64,000 bases of DNA from Ignelater luminosus (lineage: Eukaryota > Arthropoda > Insecta > Coleoptera > Elateridae), in contig VTPC01000674.1 of assembly GCA_011009095.1 (NCBI GenBank), forward strand, positions 561,917 through 625,916, read 5' to 3'. How positions within the stretch are numbered: the stretch's first letter is position 1; each line of letters begins with the position of its first letter. The notes below the pieces were generated by a model. The model was not told where the DNA came from. It saw only the letters and a list, made by a program, of their open reading frames with translations, and ran no database searches. Both the position numbers and the translations under genes were made by a program. This document shows positions 39,528 to 51,248 of this stretch, piece after piece.

Positions 39528-41506
39528 CATAATATGGTACAAATTTACAAAGAAAAGTTTTGGGTTATTCATAGTAATATTGATTACAGCATTAAACACA
39601 ACAGGTCTGTATCCCAGAGGCAAACTATGTTTAAGTCCAATTTTTTTGAAAATTGTGGTACAAACACTATAGGACTTATAATAATGTACTTCCTCTCCTG
39701 AAACATTTATCTCATAAGTTTATTTAAAAATAACTAAGAAATCCCATTTGTTAAGTTATCTAGTATTATAGAGCTAAATGGTGTTACCTGACCATTTTTT
39801 GCATTCCTGCACAATGTAATATTGACTTGACACAGTTTGCTTCTGAAGTAGGGATGTAGAACTGTACAAAGCAATTCCCCTTTTATAAACAAATGTTGCA
39901 CAACAACTTTCTTACAATTTTATTATAATTGCAATTGGAAGCTAAGTGGGCAGAAGGAGAAGTCAAGGGACTTCTAAGAAATTTTTCAAGACTTTAGAGT
40001 TTAGACAATAAACATGTGATGAAAAAATGCAAGATTAAAAAATATTCTCTGTTTAATATTTACAATTACAAATAACAATGTACTTTTGGTGTCGTTCTTT
40101 AAATAATTTAAATAAATTTTATAAATCGGTATCAAAAAGTTTCAAGAAGTAATATATTTTACAAAAAAACAACAGACTTAAGAACTTGAATATATGGATG
40201 TAACAGATATCTCAATTATTTAAAAAGATGAAAGAGATGAAAGACATGCTTACTAAAAGAAATGATTGGGCTACCAAATTCTGTTATCCTCTTATCTTGT
40301 CTCTTATTTACTGGTCTTCTGGTTTTGCCAGAAATAATACCAGTTTTAGTGTTAATATTCTTAATGCTTAATTACAAATGTATCATAATGTGTGGTATCA
40401 TCTTCATTAGTTTTTGAGCTATGTTCAAATCCATAGCATTAAATTCTATTTATGATATTTCTGAGAAAGACTTTCTGTAGAGAAAGACAACCACCCAAAA
40501 CTGATTATTTTTGGGGATGAACAGGACATCTTTGGTATTTCAGGTCGGAAGGTTAAAATCTGGAATCTGGTAACATGTGGATTGGGTCGATTCATTAAAA
40601 GATCACAGTAGATGTGCTATATATTAAATTTGAACTTTAGAAGATTACTAATATTATATTTAGGAAACATTGGCTGTGTGTGTTCAGGAGCAGTCAGCAG
40701 GTGGTAGCACTCACATTGTAAACTTGGATGGTTGGTAGCAGCCATCAGTGGTTTGCCTGCTACTAGCATTGCAAGCAGCATTTTACAAAGCACTTTCATA
40801 TTCTGCTGTTGTTTGTATTTGGAGTTGATATCAAGGGTCTAAAATCAGAGAGGCATATCAACCAACAGCCCCCAACAGAATCAAATATCACATAATCGTG
40901 ATTATTGTTCCTGGAACAACCATTACATATGTTGTTGTAATGGTGATGAACTGATGATATTAATTTTTCTGTCACATTTTAAAATGTCTTTGGACTGTTG
41001 GTTCTACAACCTTAACTAACTGTGTTTAATTTTTTACTAATTCACTGTGTTGTGTGATATCAGTTACACCATTTTAGATGAACTATAAGCAATTTGGGTC
41101 AAAACAAGCAAAATCAATAGTTAATGTTGCTAAAGGAAACATTCCAAACCTTGAAGACTAAAGATGGTTATGGAATCAAAATATGTTATCTGAAGCATCC
41201 ATTTTATGTAGATTTGTTCTGCTGAATCCCAAACTCGTTTCAAACTTTGTCTTTAACTTCATCTGTGAAAGCATCTCTGTCAAAAATTTAGGAAAGTTCA
41301 AGTTCTTAAAACAGAATGACGCTGAGATCCTGTATTTCTGGATCTTTCTCCCTTTTATGATTACTATACAATCCCTATAAGTACATTTTCTTTAAACACC
41401 TTGTATTGGATATTGTGTTTTGTTCATATAGTTTATCACCAGTGAACAAACACCTATAAGTACTGGGTACTGAACCAACTGTGTTATACATTTGATTAAT
41501 TGTAAG
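39528..41506. other. intergenic, no gene seen
   Basis: AT-rich DNA. Around 40195-40290, GTAACAGATATCTCAATTATTT and the following bases recall the end of the element at 42795, suggesting a decayed copy. Open frames at 39471-39701, 40617-40799 and 41183-41380 show no domain. Confidence 0.5.
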
Positions 41507-41716
41507 CTGGTGTTGTTTTGTGGTTGAGGATTCAGGTAGTGGGTCCCTTTGCACCTCAAGATTTCAGCTACTATGGTCATTTTGCCACCAACTAGAATTT
41601 AGCCAAATCCAATGCTTTCTTTCCACATGATAAATCTCAGGATCTCGGCTGAGAATCAAACCCGCAACCATTGGGTTGATAGTCAGATGTGTAACTATCA
41701 GAGCAACCAAGGCTCC
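41507..41716 (-). repeat. tRNA-derived SINE with target-site duplication
   Basis: Read on the minus strand, the head GGAGCCTTGGTTGCTCTGAT and the later GGTTGCGGGTTTGATTCTCA give a tRNA-like A box/B box pair and an anticodon-arm-like middle (41641-41716). A tail unrelated to tRNA follows, to 41507. The unit is bracketed by a 14-bp direct repeat, TGATTAATTGTAAG at 41493-41506 and TGACTAATTGTAAG at 41717-41730 (one mismatch), as expected of LINE-driven insertion. It is not a functional tRNA gene, because the stems pair poorly and a tail follows. Confidence 0.8.
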
Positions 41717-42794
41717 TGACTAATTGTAAGTGATATTTGTTAGCAGTTATTAACTTATCTACCTATGAAAATACTATCCATTTGACTGTTAACTTTTCAT
41801 TTATGCTTACTGTCTTATTACTGGTTGGCCAGTCAAGGACACCCTTAGTACTTATGGCGATCCATTGTCTATTTATCACTAAATTGGTTTCCAATCATCT
41901 TTTTTATTGCATTTCCCAATGCAGTAATTGTTTTAAAAAAAGTACTCCAGCAGTAATTTAATTGTTTTTATTGAAAAGATTTATAGCAGAAATGTTGATA
42001 CTACATAATGCAGCAGTTTTATATAAAACAAGCAAGGTGCAATATTAGATTTACAGTGGAAAACAAAAAATAAAATAACAAACCAAAAACAAACATTTCT
42101 TGGAGGACTAATATCTCTGAACTTTTTAAATTTTAATAAGGGAATTTTTAATATCTTTCTACCTTAATATAAAAAACTCTTGCTCTTTAAATTGTTTTAG
42201 TATAAACCTGATTTCTAATAAAGAATAGAAGTACTACATTTAAATACTTTATCACATATATCTATATAAATATCTCACAAACTACATCACAAACAAGAAT
42301 TGGAAACAGTTGAATAGTAATATATATTTTTAAAAATAACTACGATAACTATTAGTAAATGATTGTTTTTATAGCTTTGTAGATAACTCTTAATATGAAA
42401 TTGAAAAATCATGTATGTATATCCTGTGCTAAAACAAGCTGCACTTTAATATTCACATAATACACTAATGCTGGTGAATTGGTGGATATTTTACTCTTAA
42501 ATGTTTAAATATCACGTTACTATACCATACATAGTAGTGAAGGTATAGTTTCAAGATCACTCTCTCACTTTCATCTTTAAACCTGAACTATAAAAGTCAT
42601 TACTTTAGATGAAGGTGAAGAACAGAAACAAAAGTAATTTTGAAATCGTTTACGCTTCGTTACTGTAATTAGTCAAGTATTCAAATACTTAAAAATGTAT
42701 CCAACCCCAGACAAATATCTAATCTTTGCAAATATTAATAAGTTAAAACTGTTAGATTACAAGTGCAGCTTTCTTTTCTGACATGAAGCATATA

Positions 42795-44078
42795 CAGGGT
42801 GTAACAAGTAAGGCAAACTAAGCAGATATCTCAATTACTTAGGGAGGTATGAAAAAGATGCCTACCACAAAAAAGAAATTAGGACAAACTCAACTAGTAA
42901 TCCAATTATCCAACAAATGTAATTACACATAAGAAATATATAATGTTGAGATTAGTAGGTTTATTATCAGCAGTGAATGAGATTGGTAACTTATTAAATA
43001 TACAGTGTGTCCACATTTCAATGCTCACTATTGGGATCTTGGAAATTGTAAGAGATACAAAGTCAGTTAAATTAGAAAAATTTTTGCTATTTTAGAGATC
43101 AATTTACTTATGCTTTTGTTTTTTCAAAAAAGTTCACGGCTTAGTAGATATTTGCTAAAAACGAAATTATCTTATTTTTCTTAAAAGAGAAATATCCCAG
43201 GAACGAGCAAAGATAGAAAAGAACAGCAAGGAGGGTGTTTTAGAGAATTTACTCTGAAACACAAAAAAATTATTTTCGCAACTGTCTTTTGTTTTACTTC
43301 GGCGGTGAAAAGTAAATCCAAATTTTTTTTAATGGAACGTCTACTTGATTTCCATATTACTGAACAGTACGCCTTAAAGGCTTTTCAGTGGTATGACATT
43401 GCTATTCTTTTGTTTTACCGAGTTATGAAGTGAAAATCATTTTTCATCATAGTGTGCCATGACATCCAACATACAAAGTTGTGGATTTTCACCAGATAAA
43501 TTCATTTGTTATGCAAAAATTGCTAAAACAAAATAAATACACTTCTAAGGTGTTTTACAAGGCATTAGCTGCTTATTTGATGCTATCTGTGGATGCTTAG
43601 TAAAGTATCTTAAAAGCTTCTTTTGTTTTGTTTTAGCAATTGTTACATAACAAATGTAATTTATCTGACAAAAATCAATGATTTTAATATGTTTAAAGCC
43701 ATGGCACACTACGTAAGAAATGATTTTTATTTAAAAAAAAACAAGATAATTTCATTTTCAGCAAATACCTAGTAAGCTGTGAACATTTTTGAAAAACAAA
43801 CGCATAAGTAAATTGATCTCCAAAATAGCAAACTTTCTTCTAATTTAACCGACTTCGTATCTCTTACAATTTTCGAGGTCCCAATAGTGAGCATCGAAAT
43901 GTGGACACATGGTATAGAATGTCTTACGTAACTTTAACGTCATTTTCAGCAGAACCAGAAGTTTAGTAAATGAGCACATCAAATTGGTAATTAAGTTTAT
44001 CCCAATAATTCTTTGTAGTAATCATGTTTTTTTTGTATCTCATTAAATAATCAAGATATATTTGCTTAACTCACTCTA
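42795..44078. mobile_element. TA-flanked foldback element carrying a nested foldback
   Basis: The left end CAGGGTGTAACAAGTAAGGC pairs with the reversed right end TAGAGTGAGTTAAGCAAATA, both next to TA. The arms continue with CAGATATCTCAATTACTTA and its diverged partner for about 110 bp. Inside sits a second complete foldback element (43003-43912). No transposase was found in the outer part. Confidence 0.75.
43003..43912. mobile_element. inner foldback element, 910 bp, long arms
   Basis: The ends CAGTGTGTCCACATTTCAAT and, reversed, CCATGTGTCCACATTTCGAT are flanked by TA. Arms of about 180 bp pair closely (for example GAGATCAATTTACTTATGC with its reverse complement near 43814-43834). The right half contains a further palindrome of about 300 bp (43430-43735) centred near 43580, built on GCCATG(A)CA...AATTGCTAAAACAAAA and its complement. 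A worn relative lies at 54227-54465. It has no transposase. Confidence 0.85.
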
Positions 44079-44408
44079 TACATAATGATATTGAGTAAAC
44101 TAAAGTTATATTAAATAATTAAGTATCTTTTATGTCACATGCAATTCAAATTTATACAAGTGAGAGCTTAAAAATACTGTTTAAAAAATCTGTATGGTGA
44201 AGAAAAAATAATCACAACTGTATTAATAATCACGTCCTTAGTAGGTTACTAACTAATTATCTAACTAATGCAAAATTAGTTGTAAACTAAAACTTAGAAA
44301 AAATAAAATCTTGGAAACTTTCCCTTTGAATGTTGTTGGAAGGAAGGAACATTTCCAGATAAATTATATAAATCCCGATTTGGTGCTACTTTTTTTTTTA
44401 AAACCATA

Positions 44409-44790
44409 TACAGGGTGTCCCATGACCAGATGGTCATAGCCTTAAACATGTGTTGGTCAAGTCATTTTAAGTTGAAAGTGTCTAATGAACAAATGTCTAA
44501 AAATCAATTACTACAAAGCTACAGCCATTTTAAGCTGTTACAAAGTATTAGTGAAAAATTGGAAGAGGCACAGTTCCTTATCTATTGCAATCACTTGGTT
44601 TTGGCCCCCTTGACTACTATCTCTGGGGGCATATGAAGAGTATAGTGTATGCAGAAGAGTCATGCAATAAGGAAACTTGTTCTAAGAATTATGAATGCTG
44701 CTTGTGACCATCCTAAAGTTAAAGTTTTAAAATGTTAAATTTGGCGAGTTGTGATGGTATAGAAATAAAGTTATAAATATGCATTTCCTA
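44409..44790 (+). pseudogene. degenerate Tc/mariner-type transposase relic
   Basis: It begins with a terminus-like TATACAGGGTGTCCCATGAC. Near 44598-44660 a translation reading DYYLWGHMKSIVYAEE follows a WP(P) remnant, and after a frame change RKLVLRIMNAACDHP is readable to about 44720. These are the last catalytic Asp block and C terminus of insect DDE transposases of the WPPRSPDLTPLDYYLWG type. The front of the gene is deleted. No right terminal repeat was recognised. Confidence 0.75.
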
Positions 44791-45598
44791 TTTCTTTGCT
44801 TAGTTATAAGTTTTTATTTGATTGATATTTTGATAAATCTTGTTTGACTGATTTTCTGGTTTTCATATTTGAACTTGCAATGAACCCTGAGAAAATAAAT
44901 ATAACACATGTCGCATCTATTCATTTCGATCATTGTACTCTTTAAAGAGCTATTAATAAAAACTAATGTATTGATGCTCTCCTTTTCAAATTAGATACCT
45001 TAATAGTAGTTTAAAATGACTGTAACTTTGTTTTTTTAAATTTTTGTTTTCTATCATAATTATGCAATTTCTATAATAATTAGAATATATTTGGTATTTT
45101 TGGAAAAGTCATGACACAAGGAAAGTTTCTGGATTTTTCAACGGAAGGTTTCTGGGAAAATATTTTTGTGTGAATGTCCCCATCTCGGGTTGAAGGTCTA
45201 TTCTGTAGCTTATCTGAAAAAATTCTAAGTTTGTTAAAATGGTAGATTCAAACTACTGAATTGTGCCTTGTGGTTAAGTTTCATTTTTAATAACAATGAT
45301 AGTAGTTGTTGCATAATCTCATTGGATCTTACTCAGAATTATTATTATTATTATTACTATCTTTTGCATGTTGCAAAGCACCTTAAGCATTTCTTGATTT
45401 CCTGAAGAGTCATTTTTATTTATTAGCGAACTTCCACTAAAAGCTTCATATTAACAAATTCCAGGTGACGCCTGTGGAATTTATATAATTTTTTTGAAAT
45501 GACATAGATCCCCCCTGTTGTCTCACAAACACAACATGAATCTCAAATCAACCAATTAAATTCCATGTAAACAGAATGATAGGTTATAACAATGTATA
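44791..45598. other. intergenic, no gene seen
   Basis: AT-rich DNA with a short (ATT)n run at about 45340-45358. No coding potential, RNA gene or clear repeat was recognised. Confidence 0.5.
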
Positions 45599-46609
45599 CA
45601 GGGTGATTCCGAAATAAAGGGTATCCTTTTAATAGGTGATTAGTGAGGCTAAAAGAAAACAAAAAATGAAAAATCGAAGTGGCTCCGTGAAAGTTGAAAA
45701 TTTTGACAATTTTCCTAAATATTAAAAACTGAAGCTGTCTCTGGTTAGAAAAAGAAAAGTGTTTCTTGTATTGTTGCCTTAAAAAGTGAAAGTTAAGGAG
45801 ATTTACGGTGTTTTTAAACCCTTGTAGTGCAAGAACGAAAATTTACCAGACATGTCTATTTTCTTGGAACTAATGGTGCAGCTGTAGTAGCACAATGAAC
45901 AATAAATGCCATCATAAGCTACCCCCTGGACATTTTAAAACTTTCCCTTTTTAAATCTGAAGTATGTTTAACATGCAGGATTGTTGAAATTCGTTAAAAT
46001 AGTAAAAAAATAATAACAAAATTTATGTTACGAACAATTAGACTCCAGTCTCACAAGCAACATTTTAATGCCTTATTATTATTTAGTCACATGAATAGGA
46101 AATATTTTAAATGGCAATGGATTACACATACTACTTGAATAAAACATGCGTATGGAGGGTACTACTATCACCTCTGTATTTAATTTAATTTAATAAATTC
46201 AACCAATTTTTATTTATGTAGCATGATGCTTATTGAAGTTTTTGGTTCTTCGAAAGTTTACAGAAAAAAATCACCAACAGTAAAATTTTAATATTCTTCC
46301 GTTTGCAGATTAAAAAGTAAAAGTTCCTACTGGTTATTTATGGCATTGTAGAAACCAGATAAACTGTTATACCCCTCACATAAATAGCAAGAACTACCTG
46401 CCAATGACAAGGACAGTCAGTCAACCCCTATCGATTTTTGCTTAAGTAAAAGTATGAGAGCAGGACCAGTTAGGCTTAGCGATTATACTTCAATCGCATT
46501 TTTCTCAGAAACTATGCAATTTTTACCTACCGTTTTTTATCGCAAATGTATGTACTATCACACTGCTATCCACCTTTAAGAGGATACCTTTTATTTCGGA
46601 ATCACCCTG
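45599..46609. mobile_element. TA-flanked DNA element, TIR CAGGGTGATTCCGAAATAAA
   Basis: CAGGGTGATTCCGAAATAAA (45599-45618) is repeated in inverted orientation at 46590-46609, and pairing goes on through (G/A)GGTATCCT. TA dinucleotides flank both ends. The 1011-bp interior shows no transposase frame, so it is a non-autonomous or deleted copy. Confidence 0.88.
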
Positions 46610-47891
46610 TAGATGTATTATTTCTGACTAAATAAGCATGCAAAGTATAATCAACTTCACATAAACTAATGTTTCCTCCATCATATAAAATCAGATTGTA
46701 AAAATTGATTTGTTACATGCAAATGTATTTTTAAAATGTAATCAGCAAAGTGGAATGTCTTTAGATTTCTAACAAATTGGTATTATAATTTTAAAAGACG
46801 TTGGAATTTATCAGATGCTTTACAGAATAAACCCTACTTTATGTTAGTAACCAACTAAAATCAAATTATTAATACACATTTTCTTAAGGTGTTTTTACCC
46901 ATTTGAACAAAACTGAATTTTTCATTTTGGTTTGTCTTGTCTGCACATACTGTACATGGAGTAGAGTGAAAAATAATGTTAAATACACACTTTACTGTCA
47001 AGAGAGAAAAAAATATAAAGAATGACAAGTGAATTTTAGAAATTATAAAACACCAAAATTAGTTGACATCTTTTTCAATTTGTGAGATTAACTGACTTGA
47101 TAACACATTTCTTCTTTCAGTATGTTGCAATCGAGACTTATGAAGATCTGTAACTTGTTCAAACTTAAAATACCTTGATATTTTTGTTTTAATGATGTGC
47201 TAAAAAAATAGAATTTCCATCAACTTATCGAATTTCTTACGACAATAAGCAATCTAAATTTAGGAAATAAATAAGTTAGGGATCTTGATAACACAGTCTA
47301 TTTGCACATAAAAATGTTTCAGATTCTTATATGAAGCAGTACTGCTGTTGCTTGAAAATAAAGAACAGCAATAAATATTAACAATGAAACAGGTGAGTTC
47401 ACCATAATAGTGTTAATAATATCTTAATAACTACAAATTTTTGTTATTAACAGAACTGTCAATCTTTAATTTATATAAATAAGTTGAGTAACTTAACTTT
47501 AAATGCATAAGCATATTTTATTAAATGTTAAATAAACATAGATAAAGATGAAAATACTAAACAAAGAAATACCTTAAAATCAAAAGCATAATAGACCTTT
47601 TGGTATGACTGACTAAGTGACTACACATGTCTTTTTTCTTTTATTTCTTACTCTATAAAATTCAATTGAAATAATAAAAAAATAAATAAAAATGGTTTTT
47701 AAATAAGCATTAAATAAAGAAATAATAAACTTGATTCTGACAAATAGAACAATTTGATTTTTGAGCATTCAAAACTAATACTTATTCTAGATTGAGTTCA
47801 CAATAGGCATAATTGACAAAAAACTTGATGTATGAAAAAACTATTCTTTAAAAAATCTAATTACTAACTTCAAATACAATATCTAATGGTA
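46610..47891. other. intergenic, no gene seen
   Basis: AT-rich DNA with no recognisable exon, RNA gene or inverted-repeat element. Confidence 0.5.
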
Positions 47892-47975
47892 TAGGGTGCT
47901 CAAAAAATAACATCTATTGTATTATATCATGTAACACTTTAATACAAAAGTAGATAATATTTTCTGAACACCCTG
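47892..47975. repeat. very short MITE (about 84 bp) with CAGGGTGTTCAGAAAATA ends
   Basis: The left terminus TAGGGTGCTCAAAAAATAAC and the right terminus, reversed, CAGGGTGTTCAGAAAATATT are imperfect inverted repeats flanked by TA. The 40-base centre is AT-rich. It is probably an extreme deletion derivative of a Tc1/mariner-like element. Confidence 0.75.
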
Positions 47976-48217
47976 TATAATACTTGGAACTTTAAGTCGA
48001 TAAATCTCATTATTGAAATTTTATAAATATTTCCATGCTTTGTGAATAATGCAAGATAATTTTGTAATATGTAGACACAAAAATAAAGAAGGTACTGCAA
48101 TTCAAAAGTGTGTACATACTCTTTTTCCCACCCTGTATTATGGACTACTTAATCGATTCACAACTACTGTACTCAGGCATGTCCTCTGTCTGGTCATAAC
48201 TGAAGAAAAGCAAAATA

Positions 48218-49031
48218 CAGTGAAACCTGTCTACCTCGAACACTTGCGGTTCCAGTTGTATCCATTCAACATATACGGGTGTCCAATATATAGAAGTTGT
48301 TAAATTCAGCACTAATCTTCCTATAACTTACACCTCTTTTAACTAAGTCAATAAGCTACATATTCTAAGCTTGTTATCACCAACTGAAAAAAAACGCATA
48401 AAATTTGCTTTTCTATGTTCAGAACTATAACTGCTGATTGATATTTGATACTTTTACGAACAAAAATGTCTATGTTACTATTTGCTTTTATGAATCCTAT
48501 TAAGTTGAACGATTTTTGTCAGAACCATTTATTTAGCTGCACTTTACATTAAAAGCAACCTGCACAACTTGAGCAACTCCGTACCTTGTACATTGAACTG
48601 AGAATTTAACACCAACCTATACTAAACCTAACTAATTACACTGTATATGTTAACGAACATCTATTTTGTATCTGCCCTTTGATTTGAACAAAAGTGTTTA
48701 GTAAGAGGAAAGTCGGTAGTTCAGATGAATAATGCGCTTTAACATGCACTTACTGGTATTGAATGCTTAGCAGGTTCATCATAAATTAGCAGCACTAGTG
48801 CTTCATATGCCTATGCAAGTTACGTGTGGTAACAATGTGCAGTAAAAAAAACATCAAAGACACTGACAAGTAAAATTACTGATTCCGTAAGGTTTTTATA
48901 TTGTGGTACAGAAGTGTTCGAGTTGTGTAGGTTGCTACTAATGTAAAGCAAAATAAACAGTTCTAATAAAAATCGTTTAACTTGATCAGGTGTTCAACAT
49001 ATGGAAGTGCTCAACTTAACAGGTTGCACTG
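48218..49031. mobile_element. pogo/Tigger-like non-autonomous element
   Basis: The ends CAGTGAAACCTGTCTACCTC and, reversed, CAGTGCAACCTGTTAAGTTG are flanked by TA (48216-48217 and 49032-49033). Similarity runs on through GAACACTT/GAGCACTT and (T)TCAACATAT. The CAGTG(A/C)AACCTGT start is typical of pogo/Tigger elements. No DDE transposase is seen in the 814 bp. Confidence 0.75.
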
Positions 49032-49124
49032 TAATTGATAATGCAATATAATCCATTTATCAAAAAAAATCTTCATAGGTGGCAGTAATCACATTTGGAT
49101 TATTTATAAACTAACAAGTTAGGT

Positions 49125-49675
49125 ATAGCCCCAAGCGAGTACAAATTTGTCTAATTTGATTACGATTTATTTTGATTCACATTATTTTCTGCATTCATCT
49201 CTGAAACTCCCTGTATAATAATTTTAATCTATCATCTGTTCCTAATTTTCTATATTATAGAATTCAGAATAGGCTTTGATTTTACAACAAACATACAGCA
49301 AATTAGGTTTACAACCTCAAAGTAAAAATCACTACATCTTTTGACAGCTCATGTCTAATGTTTACAGAATGACACGAATAACAGACATTTAACCTATAAA
49401 TATTTATTAAGGAACTTTCAGTGAGCATTTCATGATTAAGATTCGCCAATAATTTCACAAGTATGTATTTATGTGTTTCCCTTGCACCACTGTTTATCTG
49501 GGAACCAAATAAAACCATGTGACACCCAATCTCAAAATTAAAATTGTTGATTGAAACAGATTATAGATTAAAATTACTATACATGGAGTTTCAGAAATGA
49601 ATGCAGAAAACAGTGTGAATCATAATTAAATTAGACAAATTTATGCCTGCTCGAGGCTATAGCTGATTTGTTATA
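49125..49675. repeat. inverted duplication of a terminus-bearing repeat
   Basis: About 115 bp at 49125-49241 recur in reverse at 49552-49675. Each arm contains ACAGGGAGTTTCAGAGATGA (right copy ACATGGAGTTTCAGAAATGA) followed by ATGCAGAAAA and AAATTAGACAAATTT. Pairing extends past the transposon-like terminus into TAAAATTA, so a larger unit was duplicated in inverted orientation. About 310 bp separate the arms. Confidence 0.7.
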
Positions 49676-49941
49676 GCACAATATTAAATCAAACTTTGGA
49701 TTTGCAATTTCCAAAAAAATATGCTTCTATTTAATAAAAGTCATGGTTAATGTTTAAAAAAAAATACTAAAACAAATTGAATTGCTAAGTGCAAAAAGGA
49801 AATATTGTAATGTGAAATCTATGTAATACTTTACTTCCCTTACCCATACCTCTATAAAAAACAAGAATCATTTACAGATAGATTACTATATTCAAATATA
49901 TTATTCTTAATTAATTAGTCAAAATTATTGATTCATTTATA

Positions 49942-50118
49942 CAGTGAGATCAAAAAACATCCATTGTAGTCACCTTTGGATTTATTGACATATGTCTATT
50001 CCTAATCAAAATCGTTTTTGCGATCCAAATTTTTAAGATGTAAGAATTTTGATTAGGAAGACACAAATATGCATCAATAAATCCATAGGTAACATGATAG
50101 ATTTTTTTGACCTTGTTG
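49942..50118. repeat. palindromic Tc1-type MITE, copy 2
   Basis: The ends CAGTGAGATCAAAAAACATC and, reversed, CAACAAGGTCAAAAAAATCT are flanked by TA (49940-49941, 50119-50120). The centre is a near-perfect hairpin: CCTAATCAAAATC...GATTTTGATTAGG-like arms around TTGCGATCCAAATTTTTAAG. A diverged copy lies at 26864-27012. No coding capacity. Confidence 0.85.
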
Positions 50119-50155
50119 TAGTTAGAAAAAAGGAAATGTATTTCATTCTATTGTA

Positions 50156-50816
50156 CAGAGTGTCCCTGAAAACAACCGATAAACAAACAAGCAAACAAAC
50201 CTAACTTACCTATATCCTATAGTCCACTGTTTACGAGATACAAAGTGTCGAGGTTGAACTTAGAATCTCTTGCTTTTTCAATATTTCAAGAACAAGGTAA
50301 GATATCGGAATGAAAGATTTTACAAACTTGTTACTTTAAGATGTCTACTCTTACATAGTCTTGTGTATGATATCCCTTATCAGAGGCAGGCTAGCTCATT
50401 ATCCTAAAAAAGTTGTTACACACTGAAAAATGAGATTCTCCTCTATTTTTGAAATTAACATTTGATTTGGCAAAAATGTCACTCTTGCATGTTTTCTGCA
50501 GAATGCATCATTTTCTAGTAAATTCTTTTTATTTTTCAGTGGCATAGCATTTTTTTTAGGATAATGAGCTAGGCCTCCCCTCAATTTTCCCACCTCTGAT
50601 AAGGATTTCAAATAGAAAACTACATAAAACAAGCATGTAAAAAATTTGATCTCAATATCCTACCTTGTTCTTGAAATACTGAAAAAACAAGAAATTCTAA
50701 ATGACGGTATCCGTAAATGGTGAACTTTAAGATATAGGTAGGTTGGGTCAAACTGCTTTGATTTTTTCTCAGGAATCTGCTATCAATGTTTGTCAGTTGT
50801 TTGCAAGAACATTCTG
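50156..50816. mobile_element. foldback element, family F1 copy B, 661 bp
   Basis: The ends CAGAGTGTCCCTGAAAACAA and, reversed, CAGAATGTTCTTGCAAACAA are flanked by TA (50154-50155, 50817-50818). Arms of about 300 bp pair around 50480. Landmarks are ACCTACCTATATC..., TTCAAGAACAAGGTA(A/G)GATAT and GAGCTAG/CTAGCTC. It shares many blocks with 38539-39527. No transposase. Confidence 0.82.
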
Positions 50817-50985
50817 TATATTATTGTGTCATTTCAGGAAACTAGCTTAACTAGATAGTCATTCAATAAAGAATTATTTAGTATAATATATCAGAAACAC
50901 TGTTCTAGACCACCAACATACAGGGTGTTTTGATTTTAATTTCGAAAATTTCAGCAAGTAATAGAACATCAAAAAATACTTTTTT

Positions 50986-51248
50986 TACAAGCGATCATTA
51001 AAATTTCAGTTCTCAGTAGGCTATGAAATTTTTCCGTAGGGCGTAGCTTAGACACACGCACGCCACCCAAAGTCAACACATAACCTACGAATCATCAACA
51101 AACTAATGCTTTTTAATGCAAACTGTCAATTTAATAGATAAAACTGTCAATTTGACAGATAATCATTTTACTGAAAGTGAAATAAGATAAAACACTACTT
51201 TCATTTCCATAGTCTACTGGGAACTGAGATTTTAATGATCGCACGTTA
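50986..51248. repeat. MITE family as at 31483, copy 2
   Basis: The left end AAGCGATCATTAAAATTTCA faces the reversed right end TAACGTGCGATCATTAAAAT. The interior shares GGGCGTAGCTTAGACACA, AACACATAACCTA and CTGTCAATTTGACAGATAAT with 31483-31705, with a partial internal duplication of CTGTCAATTT. This confirms a dispersed non-autonomous family in this genome. Confidence 0.82.

Noticed and set aside
41641..41716. Possible tRNA gene on the minus strand
   Set aside because: Stems pair poorly and a SINE tail and target duplication surround it, so it is a SINE head.
44415..44636. 73-codon plus-strand open frame as a gene
   Set aside because: It begins at a transposon terminus and runs in the wrong frame into a decayed transposase C terminus.
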